From Arthrobacter globiformis NBRC 12137 (lineage in GTDB: Bacteria; Actinomycetota; Actinomycetes; Actinomycetales; Micrococcaceae): a stretch of 64,000 nucleotides of DNA. Position numbers and translations under genes: made by a program. The notes under the pieces were generated by a model. That model did not search any database. It was given only the letters and a program-made list of their open reading frames with translations, and was not told the DNA's origin. Each line of letters opens with the position of its first letter. Position 1 is the first letter of the stretch. Shown in pieces: positions 27,392 to 36,340 of the stretch. The stretch covers positions 124,001 to 188,000 of the forward strand of contig NZ_BAEG01000085.1 of NCBI RefSeq assembly GCF_000238915.1. Reading direction: 5' to 3'.

Positions 27392-27430
27392 TATAGTCTG
27401 GAGGTGCCCGGCCGTTGGCCGGTGCGCACC
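27392..27430 (+). promoter_or_regulatory. Candidate -10 and leader hairpin before the 27446 operon
   Basis: TATAGT (27392-27397) could be a -10, though no matching -35 is seen. GGTGC (27403-27407) and GGCC pair with GGCC and GCACC (27426-27430), so the short leader can fold just before the ribosome site at 27433. Confidence 0.3.
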
Positions 27431-27445
27431 TTGGGGAGGAACAGG

Positions 27446-29026
27446 TTGTCAGAGCAGGATCCGCAGCACGCGCCGTCCGGCCATGAACCACCCGGGCACC
27501 GGCCGCCTGAACACCGCCCGAGTGAACACCGCCCGCCGGAATCCTCCTCATCCAGGCAGCTCCCACCATACGGGCAGCTGCCCCCGGACCGCCTGCCACC
27601 GCAGCCGGCCGAAAACACTGGCCAGAACGCGGGCCAGAACACCGCCCAGAGCACCGCCCAGCCCCCAACGCCGTGGGCTCCGCCGCAGCAGCAGCCCTGG
27701 GGCGCGCCCCCGCAGTGGGGCAGCCAGCAGCCCGGCCCCTACCGGCCCGGCGCCTCCCCACCCGGCCCCTTCCCGGCCGGCGCCCAGCAGCCGTACGGGC
27801 CGCCGCACCAGTGGGGCCCAGGCACGAATCCCGCCGGTCCTCCAAGGCCGAACCCCGCCGTTCCCTATCCCATGTACGCGGCCCCGCCGAAACCCGGTGT
27901 GGTGCCGCTGCGGCCGCTGATGTTCGGCGAAATCATGGACGGCGCCTTCCAGACGATCCGGCGGAACCCCAAAGCCATGCTCGGGGCGGGCCTGCTGGCC
28001 CAGGCGCTGGGCGCCGTGCTCGCCGGCGTTCTCCCGTTGGTCACCCCGGCCTCCGACGCTTCCGCGGAGGCCTGGCTGGCGAACCTCAGCACTTCCGAGA
28101 TGACCGGCCTCGTCACCGGCGTGGTGGGCGGCTTGGTACTTTTCAGCCTGGTCTCCGTGTTTATCTCCGTGGTGATGCAGGGGGCCATGGTGGTCCCTGT
28201 GGCCAGGTCCATCCTCAACCGGCACACCGGATTCCGGCAGATGTGGCTGCTGGCACGCGGCCGGGCCTGGGCACTGGTTCGCCTGGCCGGGATCGGGGTG
28301 GCAGCCGTGCTGCTGGCGGCGGCCCTCATCGCGCTGGCCACCATGCTGCTGGCCAATTCGATGGGCACCGGGTCATTGGTTATCGTACTTCCGCTGTTTC
28401 TGGCCTTTATTGCAGCCATGTTCTGGGTGTCCGTCAAGCTGACAGTCTCACCTGCGGTCATCGTCGTCGAGGACGTGGGGGCGCTGGACGGCATCCGGCG
28501 TTCCTGGGCCGTCACCCGGGGAAGCTGGTGGCGGGTCCTCGGCATCGTCCTCGTGGTGGCGCTGCTCGTGGGCATCATTGGCCAGATCGTCCTCATCCCG
28601 CTCACGCTGCTCTCCGGGCTGCTCACCACCGTCGCCGGTCCCCAGGATCCGGCCAGCCAGACGGCCACCCTGCAGGTGGTGGCCGGTGTGGCCACGGCGG
28701 TTGTGTCTGCCGCCGTCGGCGCGGTGGCGTTCGCCTTCCAGACCTCGGTCATGGCCTTGCTCTACCTGGATCTGCGGATGCGCAACGACGGACTGGATAT
28801 CGCATTGCTCCGGCTGCTGGAAACCGGGAACGACGACGGCGGCATCCCGGGCCGCGGCGTGCCCGTCTACAGCTCGGGCCGGAACCGCGGGCCTTCCCGG
28901 CCCGGGGCTTACCAACAGGGCCCCTACCACCACGGCCCTTACCAGCCGGGGCCCCACCAGACTGGTCCATACGGGCATTCAGCAGGCTGGCCGCCGCCCC
29001 CGGGGCCGCCAACGATGCCGGGATGA
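27446..29026 (+). CDS. Proline-rich multi-pass membrane protein (GPDPase membrane-domain type)
   Basis: 526 residues from TTG 27446, six bases after GGGGAGG (27433-27439); the upstream ATG 27404 has no ribosome site. Residues 1-130 are Pro/His/Gln/Gly-rich with repeats such as HRPPEHRPSEHRPPE. Six predicted membrane helices follow (for example LLAQALGAVLAGVLPLV, LVLFSLVSVFISVVMQGAMV, LIALATMLLANSMG, WRVLGIVLVVALLVGIIG), with FGEIMDGAFQTIRRNP before the first and GIRRSWAVTRGSWWR between, the signature of the glycerophosphodiesterase membrane-domain family. The tail repeats GPY motifs. No phosphodiesterase catalytic domain. It heads a coupled operon; its last codons overlap the DUF4129 start. 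Confidence 0.8.
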   Translation: MSEQDPQHAPSGHEPPGHRPPEHRPSEHRPPESSSSRQLPPYGQLPPDRLPPQPAENTGQNAGQNTAQSTAQPPTPWAPPQQQPWGAPPQWGSQQPGPYRPGASPPGPFPAGAQQPYGPPHQWGPGTNPAGPPRPNPAVPYPMYAAPPKPGVVPLRPLMFGEIMDGAFQTIRRNPKAMLGAGLLAQALGAVLAGVLPLVTPASDASAEAWLANLSTSEMTGLVTGVVGGLVLFSLVSVFISVVMQGAMVVPVARSILNRHTGFRQMWLLARGRAWALVRLAGIGVAAVLLAAALIALATMLLANSMGTGSLVIVLPLFLAFIAAMFWVSVKLTVSPAVIVVEDVGALDGIRRSWAVTRGSWWRVLGIVLVVALLVGIIGQIVLIPLTLLSGLLTTVAGPQDPASQTATLQVVAGVATAVVSAAVGAVAFAFQTSVMALLYLDLRMRNDGLDIALLRLLETGNDDGGIPGRGVPVYSSGRNRGPSRPGAYQQGPYHHGPYQPGPHQTGPYGHSAGWPPPPGPPTMPG

Positions 29027-29730
29027 TCGCCGTCGGCCTCCTCCCGGGCCTGCAAGGCGCCACGGGGCTGCTACGACGAACCCTGGAACCGCCGGTACAG
29101 CCTGACCGGGACGAAGCGCGCCGCTGGGCGGCGGAGGAGCTCTCCAAACGTGAGTACCGGGAGGCGGCACCCAACTGGCTGGAAACCCTCTGGCAGCAAT
29201 TCCTCGACTGGCTGCAGTCCGTGGCCGATGGCCAGTCCCCGGCCGACGGACCTCCGGTGGCGCCCTTCATCGGCCTGGGCATCGCCATCCTGGTGGGCGT
29301 GGCCATCATCCTGGCACGGCCCCGGCTGAATGCCCGCCGCCGCGCATCCAAGGAGATCTTCGACGCCGGGACAGCCGCTACAGCCGCCGACTACCGGGAG
29401 CGCGCCAAGGCCGCAGCCGCCCGCGGCGACTGGGCGGCCGCCGTCGTCGAACAGTTCCGCGCGCTGGTAAGTTCCGCCGAGGACCGGGCCGTCCTGGACC
29501 CCCGGCCTGGCCGGACCGCCGACGAGGCTGCCGGTCAGCTGACGCGCGCGTTTCCGGCGGCGAGCGACAGACTCGACGCCGCTTCCCGCATCTTCGACGC
29601 TGTCCGCTACGGCAGCGGGAGCGCCCTCGCAGCAGACTACGCCGCGATGGTTGAACTGAACTCGACCCTGGAAAGGCTCACGCCTTCCTACGCCGGGGCC
29701 GCGCCCGGCGGACTGGCGGTGCCTAAGTGA
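29023..29730 (+). CDS. DUF4129-domain membrane protein
   Basis: 235 residues starting at ATG 29023 in an ATGA overlap with the preceding stop. One central membrane helix (PFIGLGIAILVGVAIILA). The DUF4129 segment follows: YRERAKAAAARGDWAAAVVEQFRALV and RTADEAAGQLTRAFP, ending in FDAVRYGSGSALAADY. DUF4129 proteins accompany MoxR/DUF58 operons (in Mycobacterium the Rv3691-Rv3695 region). Function not established. Confidence 0.85.
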   Translation: MIAVGLLPGLQGATGLLRRTLEPPVQPDRDEARRWAAEELSKREYREAAPNWLETLWQQFLDWLQSVADGQSPADGPPVAPFIGLGIAILVGVAIILARPRLNARRRASKEIFDAGTAATAADYRERAKAAAARGDWAAAVVEQFRALVSSAEDRAVLDPRPGRTADEAAGQLTRAFPAASDRLDAASRIFDAVRYGSGSALAADYAAMVELNSTLERLTPSYAGAAPGGLAVPK

Positions 29731-30938
29731 CGCAGCTCCCCCGCACCGAACCCGGTGTTCCTGTCGCGCCCTTGCGCAGGAGAACCGGCTGGATCCGCAA
29801 GCACCGGGCGGGAGTGCTGTTCGGCGTTGCCATGGCCACCGCCCTGGCGGTGATCCTCGTACTCCAGTCGGCGCAACGGGCCGACAACCAGGAACTCTCC
29901 GTCAACAACCCCGGTCCGCAGGGGGCCAGGGCAGCAGCCCAGATCCTTGGCGCGCAAGGCGTCACCGTTGCGCAGACGGCGTCGTTCGACGAAACCCTGG
30001 CAGCGGCGCGTGCGGCCGGCCGCAGCGGGTCCGGCTCGACGGTCCTGGTCTACGACCAACGCGGGTTCCTTGCGCCCGAACGGCTCCGCCGGCTGCTCGC
30101 AGAGACTGAACGGCTGGTGGTGGTCTCGCCGCGCCTGGCCACACTGACCGGTCTGGGCGGCACCATCCGGCAGGCCGGGGTGGTCCCCGGCTCGGAGCGG
30201 ACCCTCCAGCCCGGGTGCGCCGTTGCCGATGCCCAGGCCGCCGGTGGCATCAGCCCGGACGGAGGCTTCCTCTACACCGGCGGCACCGTGTGCTACGGCC
30301 CCTCCGGCAGCAGTGGGCGGGGCCTTTACGCCACGGCAGAGAACGGCAAGCTCGTGGTCATTGGGAGCACGGCCGTGTTCAGCAACCAGTTCCTGGCCGC
30401 CAACGGCAACGCCGCGCTCACCCTGCGGACCCTGGGCAGCCAGGGACACCTCGTCTGGTACCTGCCGGGCCCCGGGGACCTCGGGGGCAACACCGCGCCG
30501 AAAACCCTGGCCGAACTTGCACCGGCGTGGTCGGTGTTCGTTGCGCCGTGGCTCATTGTGGTGGCCATGTTTGCCGTGCTGTGGCGCGGACGCCGCCTCG
30601 GCCCGCTGGTGTTCGAACCCCTGCCGGTGGTCGTGAAGTCCGCGGAAACGGCCGAGGGCCGGGCCCGCCTTTACCACGAGGCCCACGACGTTGCCCGCGC
30701 GGCGGACACACTCCGTGCCGGCACCATCGTCCGGCTTGCCTCCGCCCTTCGCGTGGGCACCGCAGCCGGGTTTTCTGACGCGGCCGGCCCTGAGGTTGCA
30801 GCCGCTGCGGCCCGGCACCTGGACCGCCACCCCGCAGAAATACAGCAGATCCTGCAACACCGTCCCGCAACCGAGGCCCAGCTTGTCCGCTGGGCCCAGG
30901 ACCTTGTCCGCCTAGAGAAAGAGGTACAGGCCAGATGA
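29727..30938 (+). CDS. DUF4350-domain membrane protein
   Basis: 403 residues from GTG 29727 in a GTGA overlap with the DUF4129 stop. One N-terminal helix (AGVLFGVAMATALAVILVLQ), an external domain with SVNNPGPQGARAAAQILGAQGV typical of DUF4350, and a second helix near 270 (WSVFVAPWLIVVAMFAVLW) followed by a cytosolic helical region with RLYHEAHDVARAADTLRAG. The family accompanies MoxR ATPases; role unknown. Confidence 0.85.
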   Translation: MTQLPRTEPGVPVAPLRRRTGWIRKHRAGVLFGVAMATALAVILVLQSAQRADNQELSVNNPGPQGARAAAQILGAQGVTVAQTASFDETLAAARAAGRSGSGSTVLVYDQRGFLAPERLRRLLAETERLVVVSPRLATLTGLGGTIRQAGVVPGSERTLQPGCAVADAQAAGGISPDGGFLYTGGTVCYGPSGSSGRGLYATAENGKLVVIGSTAVFSNQFLAANGNAALTLRTLGSQGHLVWYLPGPGDLGGNTAPKTLAELAPAWSVFVAPWLIVVAMFAVLWRGRRLGPLVFEPLPVVVKSAETAEGRARLYHEAHDVARAADTLRAGTIVRLASALRVGTAAGFSDAAGPEVAAAAARHLDRHPAEIQQILQHRPATEAQLVRWAQDLVRLEKEVQAR

Positions 30939-31963
30939 GCCAGCAGCCAAACGGCCACGAGCACGGTACGTACGGCGATGCGCCGGTGGGCACCATGGCC
31001 GCTCCGCACGCGCCGGCCCCTGTCCGGCAGGCGCTGCTGGACGTCCGGCATGAGGTGGCCAAGGCAGTTGTGGGCCAGGATTCCACGGTCACCGGCATGC
31101 TGATCGCCTTGCTCTCGCGCGGACACGTGCTGCTGGAGGGCGTGCCCGGTGTGGCCAAGACGCTGCTGGTCCGTGCCCTCTCGGCGGCCCTGAGCCTGGA
31201 CACCAAACGCGTGCAGTTCACCCCGGACCTCATGCCCGGCGACGTCACGGGGTCCCTGGTGTACGACGCCGCCAAGTCCGAATTCAGCTTCCGCGAAGGC
31301 CCGGTCTTCACCAACATTCTCCTGGCGGACGAAATCAACAGGACGCCGCCCAAGACCCAGGCCTCACTGCTGGAAGCCATGGAGGAACGCCAGGTGTCCG
31401 TGGATGGCGTGTCGCGCCGGCTGCCGGTGCCGTTCATCGTGGCGGCCACGCAAAACCCCGTGGAGTACGAGGGCACCTACCCACTGCCCGAGGCCCAGTT
31501 GGACCGCTTCCTCCTCAAGCTGACCATGCCGCTTCCTGACCGGGCCGCTGAAATCGAGGTGGTCCGCAGGCATGCCGCCGGCTTCGATCCCCGCGACCTC
31601 GCCGCGGCCGGCATCCGCTCGGTGGCCGGCGCCGACGAACTTGAACGGGCGCGGCGGGCAGTGGCCGCCGTCGAAGTGTCGCCCGAGGTGCTGGGCTACA
31701 TCGTGGACGTGGTCCGGGCCACGCGCGCCGCCCCGTCCTTCCAGCTCGGCGTCTCGCCGCGCGGTGCCACCGCGCTGCTGAACACCTCGCGGGCCTGGGC
31801 CTGGTTGTCCGGCCGGAACTTTGTCACCCCGGATGACGTCAAGGCGCTGGCCCAGCCGTGCCTGCGGCACCGTGTGGCGCTCCGGCCCGAAGCCCTGATG
31901 GACGGCGTACAGGTGGACGACGTGCTGGGCAGCATCCTGGCCTCCGTACCGGTCCCGCGCTGA
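30935..31963 (+). CDS. MoxR-family AAA+ ATPase
   Basis: 342 residues from ATG 30935 in an ATGA overlap. AAA+ motifs: Walker A LEGVPGVAKTLLV, Walker B LLADEINRTPPKTQ, sensor 1 AATQNPVEYEGTYPLPEAQLDRF, and a C-terminal lid. MoxR proteins act as chaperones that assemble or activate partner complexes, commonly with a VWA or DUF58 protein, which here is the next gene four bases downstream. Confidence 0.93.
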   Translation: MSQQPNGHEHGTYGDAPVGTMAAPHAPAPVRQALLDVRHEVAKAVVGQDSTVTGMLIALLSRGHVLLEGVPGVAKTLLVRALSAALSLDTKRVQFTPDLMPGDVTGSLVYDAAKSEFSFREGPVFTNILLADEINRTPPKTQASLLEAMEERQVSVDGVSRRLPVPFIVAATQNPVEYEGTYPLPEAQLDRFLLKLTMPLPDRAAEIEVVRRHAAGFDPRDLAAAGIRSVAGADELERARRAVAAVEVSPEVLGYIVDVVRATRAAPSFQLGVSPRGATALLNTSRAWAWLSGRNFVTPDDVKALAQPCLRHRVALRPEALMDGVQVDDVLGSILASVPVPR

Positions 31964-31967
31964 TCCC

Positions 31968-33260
31968 GTGGCGATTTCCGGACGGCTGGTACTCCTGGCG
32001 GCGGCCGGGCTGGCGCCGGTGCTGCTCTTTCCCGGCTGGCTGACCGTGCTCGCGGTGCTTCTGGTCCTTGGCGCCCTGATCCTGCTGGACCTGCTGCTGG
32101 CCGCGGCACTGCAGCAGGTCTCGGTGGAAAGGTCGGCGCCCGCCAACGTTACGCTTGGAGGCACGGCGGATACTGTGCTGACGGTTCATAACAGCGGCAC
32201 GCGCAGGCTCAGAGCCGTGGTGCGTGACGCCTGGCAGCCTTCCGCCGGGGCGGAAAACCCGGTCCAGGGGGCAGAGGTCCCGGCCGGTGAAAGGCGCCGA
32301 TTGAGTGTCAGGCTCAGGCCCGTCCGGCGGGGTGACCTCAGGGCGCCGCACATCACCGTCCGCTCCTTCGGGCCGCTCAGGCTGGCCGCCCGCCAGAAAA
32401 CGGTGCACGCTCCCGGATCGCTGCGGGTGCTGCCGCCCTTCAATTCCCGGCGGCACCTGCCGTCAAAGCTCCGCAGGCTGCGGGAGCTCGACGGCAAGGC
32501 CGCTGTGCAGATCCGCGGCGCCGGGACGGAGTTCGACTCCCTGCGCGACTATGTCCGCGGCGATGATGTCCGTTCCATTGACTGGCGCGCAACGGCGAGA
32601 CGGTCCGCCGTCGTCGTGCGCACCTGGCGGCCGGAGCGCGACCGCCGCGTGGTGATCATGCTGGACACGTCCCGGACCGCCGCTGCGCGCGTGAACGACG
32701 AACCCCGGCTGGACACCGGCATCGAGGCCGCGCTGCTGCTGGGCGTCTTGGCCGAACGCGGCGGGGACCGCGTCGATTTCTTTGCCTTCGACCGCAGGAT
32801 GCGCGCCCGGGCAGGCACGACGGCGGGCGGGAACCTGCTGGGTCAGCTGGTGCAGGCTGTGGCGCCGCTGCAGGCAGAACTCATCGAACTGGACTGGGCA
32901 CAGGTGCCTGCCCAGGTCCGTGCGGTTTCGGTGCACCGTTCCCTCGTGGTCCTGCTGACGTCGCTGGATAGCGGCGCCCCGGAGGAAGGGCTCATTCCGA
33001 TGGCGGCGCGCCTGGCCCAGCAGCACGTGGTGGTAGTGGCGTCGGTCCGCGACCCCCTGCTTGGCGAAATGCTCCAGGACAGGACGACGGCGGCGCAGGT
33101 GTTCCGTGCGGCGGCCGCGGAACGCGCCCTCCTGGAGCGGGAAGCCGTGAGTGTCCAGCTCCGCCAGCTCGGCGTCGAAGTGGTGGACGCGGAACCGCAC
33201 CAGTTGCCGCCGGCGCTGGCCGACGCCTACATACGGCTCAAGGCGGCGGGTCGGCTGTGA
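31968..33260 (+). CDS. DUF58-domain protein
   Basis: 430 residues from GTG 31968. Two N-terminal membrane helices (LVLLAAAGLAPVLLFPGWL and LAVLLVLGALILLDLLLAA), an extracellular-type beta domain, then the DUF58 core GTEFDSLRDYVRGDDVRSIDWRATAR and a von Willebrand-A-like segment VVIMLDTSRT. Usual partner of MoxR. Its stop overlaps a possible GTG of the next frame. Confidence 0.9.
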   Translation: MAISGRLVLLAAAGLAPVLLFPGWLTVLAVLLVLGALILLDLLLAAALQQVSVERSAPANVTLGGTADTVLTVHNSGTRRLRAVVRDAWQPSAGAENPVQGAEVPAGERRRLSVRLRPVRRGDLRAPHITVRSFGPLRLAARQKTVHAPGSLRVLPPFNSRRHLPSKLRRLRELDGKAAVQIRGAGTEFDSLRDYVRGDDVRSIDWRATARRSAVVVRTWRPERDRRVVIMLDTSRTAAARVNDEPRLDTGIEAALLLGVLAERGGDRVDFFAFDRRMRARAGTTAGGNLLGQLVQAVAPLQAELIELDWAQVPAQVRAVSVHRSLVVLLTSLDSGAPEEGLIPMAARLAQQHVVVVASVRDPLLGEMLQDRTTAAQVFRAAAAERALLEREAVSVQLRQLGVEVVDAEPHQLPPALADAYIRLKAAGRL

Positions 33261-33307
33261 GTTCCCGTTGGAAGACCGAATCACCAGACCAGATGTCAGG
33301 AGCCCCC

Positions 33308-34027
33308 ATGAATGCCCCGATCTACCGCCAGGCCCTGGGGGCGGACTTCTTCCGGCTGCAGCCGGAACTGCAGGAGTACTTTTCACTTGCCCCGGGATCC
33401 GGCACCTTCGGCGTGGGCGAGGGCGTCTTCGATGTGGTGGGCTGCAGGCAGCGATGGCTGCGGCCGGTGCTGCGGCTGGCCGCAGGCGAGCAGGCGTTCT
33501 TTCCGGAATACGGCGAGGGCGTTCCGTTCCGGATCGAAAACCACGCGCATCTCGATCCGTTCGGCCGCTCCAGCCTGACTGCCCGGCGGGAGATCTTCTT
33601 CCCCGGCAGGACCAGGATCTTCCAGGACACCACCAGTGCGGAAGAGGCCGGCGCCGGCTCCCGGGCCCGCCTGGTGGACTACGTGGGCCGGTACCGCCGG
33701 CTGGTCACGGACCTCAACCTCGGTGTGACGGCTGAGGGCCGGCTCCGGGGAGTCTCCGAAGTATCCCGGCTGTTTCTCGGCCCGGTCCGGTTGCCGCTGC
33801 CAGCGGTCCTTGACGCCAAAGCCTACGCCGAGCAGTGGTGGGACCCGGCCGCGGGGGAAGCCGGGCGTCACAGGATCCAGGTGAAGGTGATCCAGCCGCA
33901 GCTCGGCCTCGTCCTGGTCTATGCCGGCCACTTCGACTACCGGCTGGAACCCTATCCGTCCGGAAATTCTTCTGCGGGCTTCCTGCCGGCGTACGCCAGG
34001 CCAGACCGCTGGGAGCGACGAAGCTGA
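33308..34027 (+). CDS. DUF4166-domain protein
   Basis: 239 residues from ATG 33308, five bases after AGGAG. A longer start, GTG 33257 coupled by GTGA to the DUF58 stop, adds 17 residues but lacks a ribosome site. IYRQALGADFFRLQPELQEYF, FGVGEGVFDV, PFRIENHAHLDPFGRSSLTARREIFF and the C-terminal VIQPQLGLVLVYAGHFDYRLEPY fit the DUF4166 family, mainly beta, of unknown function, sometimes fused to short-chain dehydrogenases elsewhere. Probably the last gene of the MoxR operon. Confidence 0.7.
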   Translation: MNAPIYRQALGADFFRLQPELQEYFSLAPGSGTFGVGEGVFDVVGCRQRWLRPVLRLAAGEQAFFPEYGEGVPFRIENHAHLDPFGRSSLTARREIFFPGRTRIFQDTTSAEEAGAGSRARLVDYVGRYRRLVTDLNLGVTAEGRLRGVSEVSRLFLGPVRLPLPAVLDAKAYAEQWWDPAAGEAGRHRIQVKVIQPQLGLVLVYAGHFDYRLEPYPSGNSSAGFLPAYARPDRWERRS

Positions 34028-34043
34028 GGAAGTAGCGGCGCGC

Positions 34044-35084
34044 CTAACCGAGTGCGAGCTGGTTCAGGCCGTCGGCGACCTGGGTGAGGCGGGTGAGGAC
34101 CTCCGTTGCGGCGGCGGGCGACTGCCCTTCAAGGCCGCCCGACGGCGTGACCCGCACCGTGCCGAGCGCCTCCAGCGGCAGGCCGAGCTGCTGCCACGGG
34201 CGCCGGACCGAGTCCACAACCTCGGATGCCTTCGGCACGCCGCCAGGTCCGTCAGCCTGCAGGGCTCCGGCCCAGAGCCGCGTGCCGGCTTCGAGCGCCT
34301 CCGCGAGCTGTTCCCACTGCCGGGTAGTCAGGGCGCGCAGCGGAACGGCGATGGCATCCGCGCCAGCAGAGAGGATCCGTTCGAACGGGGCCTCGATTTC
34401 CGGCACCGCAATGGCGATCTCGGCGGCGCCGGCCCCGCGGAGGGCGTCAATCACCACGCGCCAGAGTTCCGTGACTTCCTGTCCGGCGACGGAGCGCAGC
34501 GTCCGGTAGCCGCTGGAGGTCGGAATGGTGCCGGCGAGGACGGACGCTATGTCCGGTTCGTCGAGCTGCACCACGAGCCTGGCCCCGGGAACGGCAGCGG
34601 ACACCTTGGCCAGGTGCGCGCCAACCCCCGCGGCGAGGGAGGCGGCGATGTCGCGGCGGGCGCCATAGTCGATCAGCGCCCGCTCGCCGTTGTGGAGGTG
34701 CAGTCCGGCAGCCAGGCTCAGGGGGCCCCGCAGCTGGACCTTGAATTCTTCAGCGGCGCTGTCCTCTTCGCCCGCAATGTCGGCCAGCACATTGATGTCC
34801 GTGGACAGTGCAGATCTTGCCCGCACCAGGTCGCGCCCGGGCCGGTCAACGATGCGCCAGCCGTGCGGCTGGACATCCACGGCCAGGTCCACCAGCAGTG
34901 AGGCGGTGCGGCCTATGGCGTCGGCACCGACGCCACGGTCGGGCAGCTCGGCAAGAAACGGCAGGTGCGGGCTGCCGAGCTCACCGCGGATGATGCGGGT
35001 GGCCTCCACGGGATCCTGGCCCGGCCACGGTCCCAGTGCGGTGGCCGTCACCTGGGCCGGCAGCTGGATGTCTGCGTCCGGCAC
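34044..35084 (-). CDS. MetE-like (cobalamin-independent methionine synthase fold) protein without zinc ligands
   Basis: 346 residues. The length and segments such as LRGPLSLAAGLHLHNGERALIDYG, LVVQLDEPDI and GTVRVTPSGGLEGQ match the actinobacterial MetE-like family (Rv3015c type), related to the C-terminal domain of MetE. In true MetE two cysteines and a histidine hold the zinc that activates homocysteine. This protein has no cysteine at all, and the usual TPxCGL reads TPSGGL. Methionine synthase activity by that mechanism is therefore unlikely. It lies four bases after the chorismate mutase gene and is probably cotranscribed with it. Confidence 0.8.
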   Translation of the reverse strand: MPDADIQLPAQVTATALGPWPGQDPVEATRIIRGELGSPHLPFLAELPDRGVGADAIGRTASLLVDLAVDVQPHGWRIVDRPGRDLVRARSALSTDINVLADIAGEEDSAAEEFKVQLRGPLSLAAGLHLHNGERALIDYGARRDIAASLAAGVGAHLAKVSAAVPGARLVVQLDEPDIASVLAGTIPTSSGYRTLRSVAGQEVTELWRVVIDALRGAGAAEIAIAVPEIEAPFERILSAGADAIAVPLRALTTRQWEQLAEALEAGTRLWAGALQADGPGGVPKASEVVDSVRRPWQQLGLPLEALGTVRVTPSGGLEGQSPAAATEVLTRLTQVADGLNQLALG

Positions 35085-35087
35085 GGC

Positions 35088-35510
35088 TTAGGCGGTCAGC
35101 GGGGCTGTTGGGCTGGCCGTTCCGTTGGAAGTTCCACCGGCGGCATTGTGGTCTTCGGCGATCGCCTCATGGTGCCGGATGACCTCGCCGATGATGAAGT
35201 TCAGGAATTTCTCCGCAAAGGCCGGGTCCAGCTGCGCGTCCTCGGCAAGGCGGCGGAGCCGGGCAATCTGGGCGGTCTCGCGTCCGGGATCCCCGGCCGG
35301 AAGACGGTGGGCAGCCTTCAGGAAGCCCACCTTCTGCGTCGCTTTGAACCGCTCTGCCAGGAGGTACACGAGGGTTGCGTCGATGTTGTCGATGCTCGAC
35401 CGGATTGACAGCAGTTCCGCCATTACCGCGGGATCCACATGCCCGGCCAGTGAACTGGCGGCGGGATTGTAGGAGTCGGTATCAGGCAGATCATGGTTTA
35501 GCTCGGTCAT
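35088..35510 (-). CDS. AroQ-type chorismate mutase
   Basis: 140 residues. A single all-helical chorismate mutase domain (about 28-115): MAELLSIRSSIDNIDATLVYLLAERFKATQKVGFLKAAHRLP, then RETAQIARLRRLAEDAQLDPAFAEKFLNFIIGEVIRHHE. The arginines R37, R54 and K/R further on line the active site in the family. It converts chorismate to prephenate for Phe/Tyr synthesis. No signal peptide, so cytosolic. ATG 35510 is preceded by TAGACT with six bases between, so a leaderless transcript is likely. Confidence 0.9.
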   Translation of the reverse strand: MTELNHDLPDTDSYNPAASSLAGHVDPAVMAELLSIRSSIDNIDATLVYLLAERFKATQKVGFLKAAHRLPAGDPGRETAQIARLRRLAEDAQLDPAFAEKFLNFIIGEVIRHHEAIAEDHNAAGGTSNGTASPTAPLTA

Positions 35511-35516
35511 GGTTCC

Positions 35517-35522
35517 AGTCTA
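35517..35522 (-). promoter_or_regulatory. -10 hexamer (TAGACT) for the leaderless chorismate mutase gene
   Basis: TAGACT on the minus strand, then GGAACC, then ATG 35510. No distinct -35. Confidence 0.45.
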
Positions 35523-35605
35523 TGGGCACCGCAGGACTCTCTGCCCGTGTTAAGGATGCCGGCAGAAAATGTAGTGTTGGCACATATTGTTGAGGGAGGA
35601 CGCAC

Positions 35606-36262
35606 ATGAGGATCGCAGTTCTTGGTACCGGAATGGTGGGCAGGACCTTGGCGGGAAAACTCGTGGAGTCCGGGCACGACGTCGTTCTCGGCTCACGGAG
35701 CGCCACCAATGAGGCTGCCGTGCGGTGGGCAGCGGAAGCAGGGCCGCGGGCCAGGGCCGCGACCTTCTTCGACGCCGCGGCGGAGGCCGAGGTGGTCATC
35801 AATGCGACGCCCGGAACTGTTTCCCTAGAAGTGCTGGCCGCGGCCGGCACGAAGAACCTCGCGGGCAAGGTTCTGATCGATGTGGCCAATCCGCTGGACG
35901 CTTCGGCCGGCTTCCCGCCGTCGCTCACCATCTCCAACACCGACAGCCTGGCGGAAACCATCCAGCGGACGTTTCCCACAGCCCGCGTGGTGAAGGCACT
36001 GAACACCATGCGCGCCGATGTCATGGTGGCACCGGAACAGCTGGCGGGCGGGGATCACGACGTGTTCATGGCCGGGGACAACGCTGAGGCCAAGGAAGTG
36101 GTGGCCGGACTCCTGCGGGAATTCGGCTGGCGGCCCGAACATATCAGGGATCTGGGCCCGCTCGAGGCGGCACGGGGGCTGGAAATGTGGCTGCCGCTCT
36201 GGCTGCGGATTTTCCTGAAGCAGGGGAACAGCGTGTTCAACATCAAGGTGGTCTCTGAATAG
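35606..36262 (+). CDS. NADPH-dependent F420 reductase-like oxidoreductase
   Basis: 218 residues. N-terminal Rossmann fold MRIAVLGTGMVGRTLAGKL with LGSRS after strand 2, where Ser/Arg suggests NADP(H). The C-terminal DxxDxGPLEAAR-like segment (IRDLGPLEAARGLEMWLPL) is typical of F420H2:NADP oxidoreductase-like proteins (Pfam F420_oxidored). Whether it uses F420 or another cofactor cannot be told. GGGAGG lies about seven bases before ATG 35606. Single gene, ended by a shared hairpin. Confidence 0.8.
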   Translation: MRIAVLGTGMVGRTLAGKLVESGHDVVLGSRSATNEAAVRWAAEAGPRARAATFFDAAAEAEVVINATPGTVSLEVLAAAGTKNLAGKVLIDVANPLDASAGFPPSLTISNTDSLAETIQRTFPTARVVKALNTMRADVMVAPEQLAGGDHDVFMAGDNAEAKEVVAGLLREFGWRPEHIRDLGPLEAARGLEMWLPLWLRIFLKQGNSVFNIKVVSE

Positions 36263-36267
36263 GGCAG

Positions 36268-36312
36268 CAGGCCCGTATCCCATTACTTCGCGGAGAGTGG
36301 GATACGGGCCTG
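36268..36312. terminator. Bidirectional terminator between oxidoreductase and ABC importer
   Basis: Perfect 15-pair stem (arms 36268-36282 and 36298-36312) with a 15-base loop between two convergent genes. Confidence 0.8.
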
Positions 36313-36340
36313 CCCGTGCAATGTCCGGCTAGAAACGCAT

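Noticed and set aside
27673..29022. Upstream extension of the DUF4129 frame (685 residues in total)
   Set aside because: The extension overlaps the whole preceding membrane-protein gene and is low-complexity; ATG 29023 in the ATGA overlap is the natural start.
35085..35087. SAM or cobalamin riboswitch before the MetE-like gene
   Set aside because: Only three bases separate it from chorismate mutase, and no riboswitch-like leader is seen upstream of that gene either.
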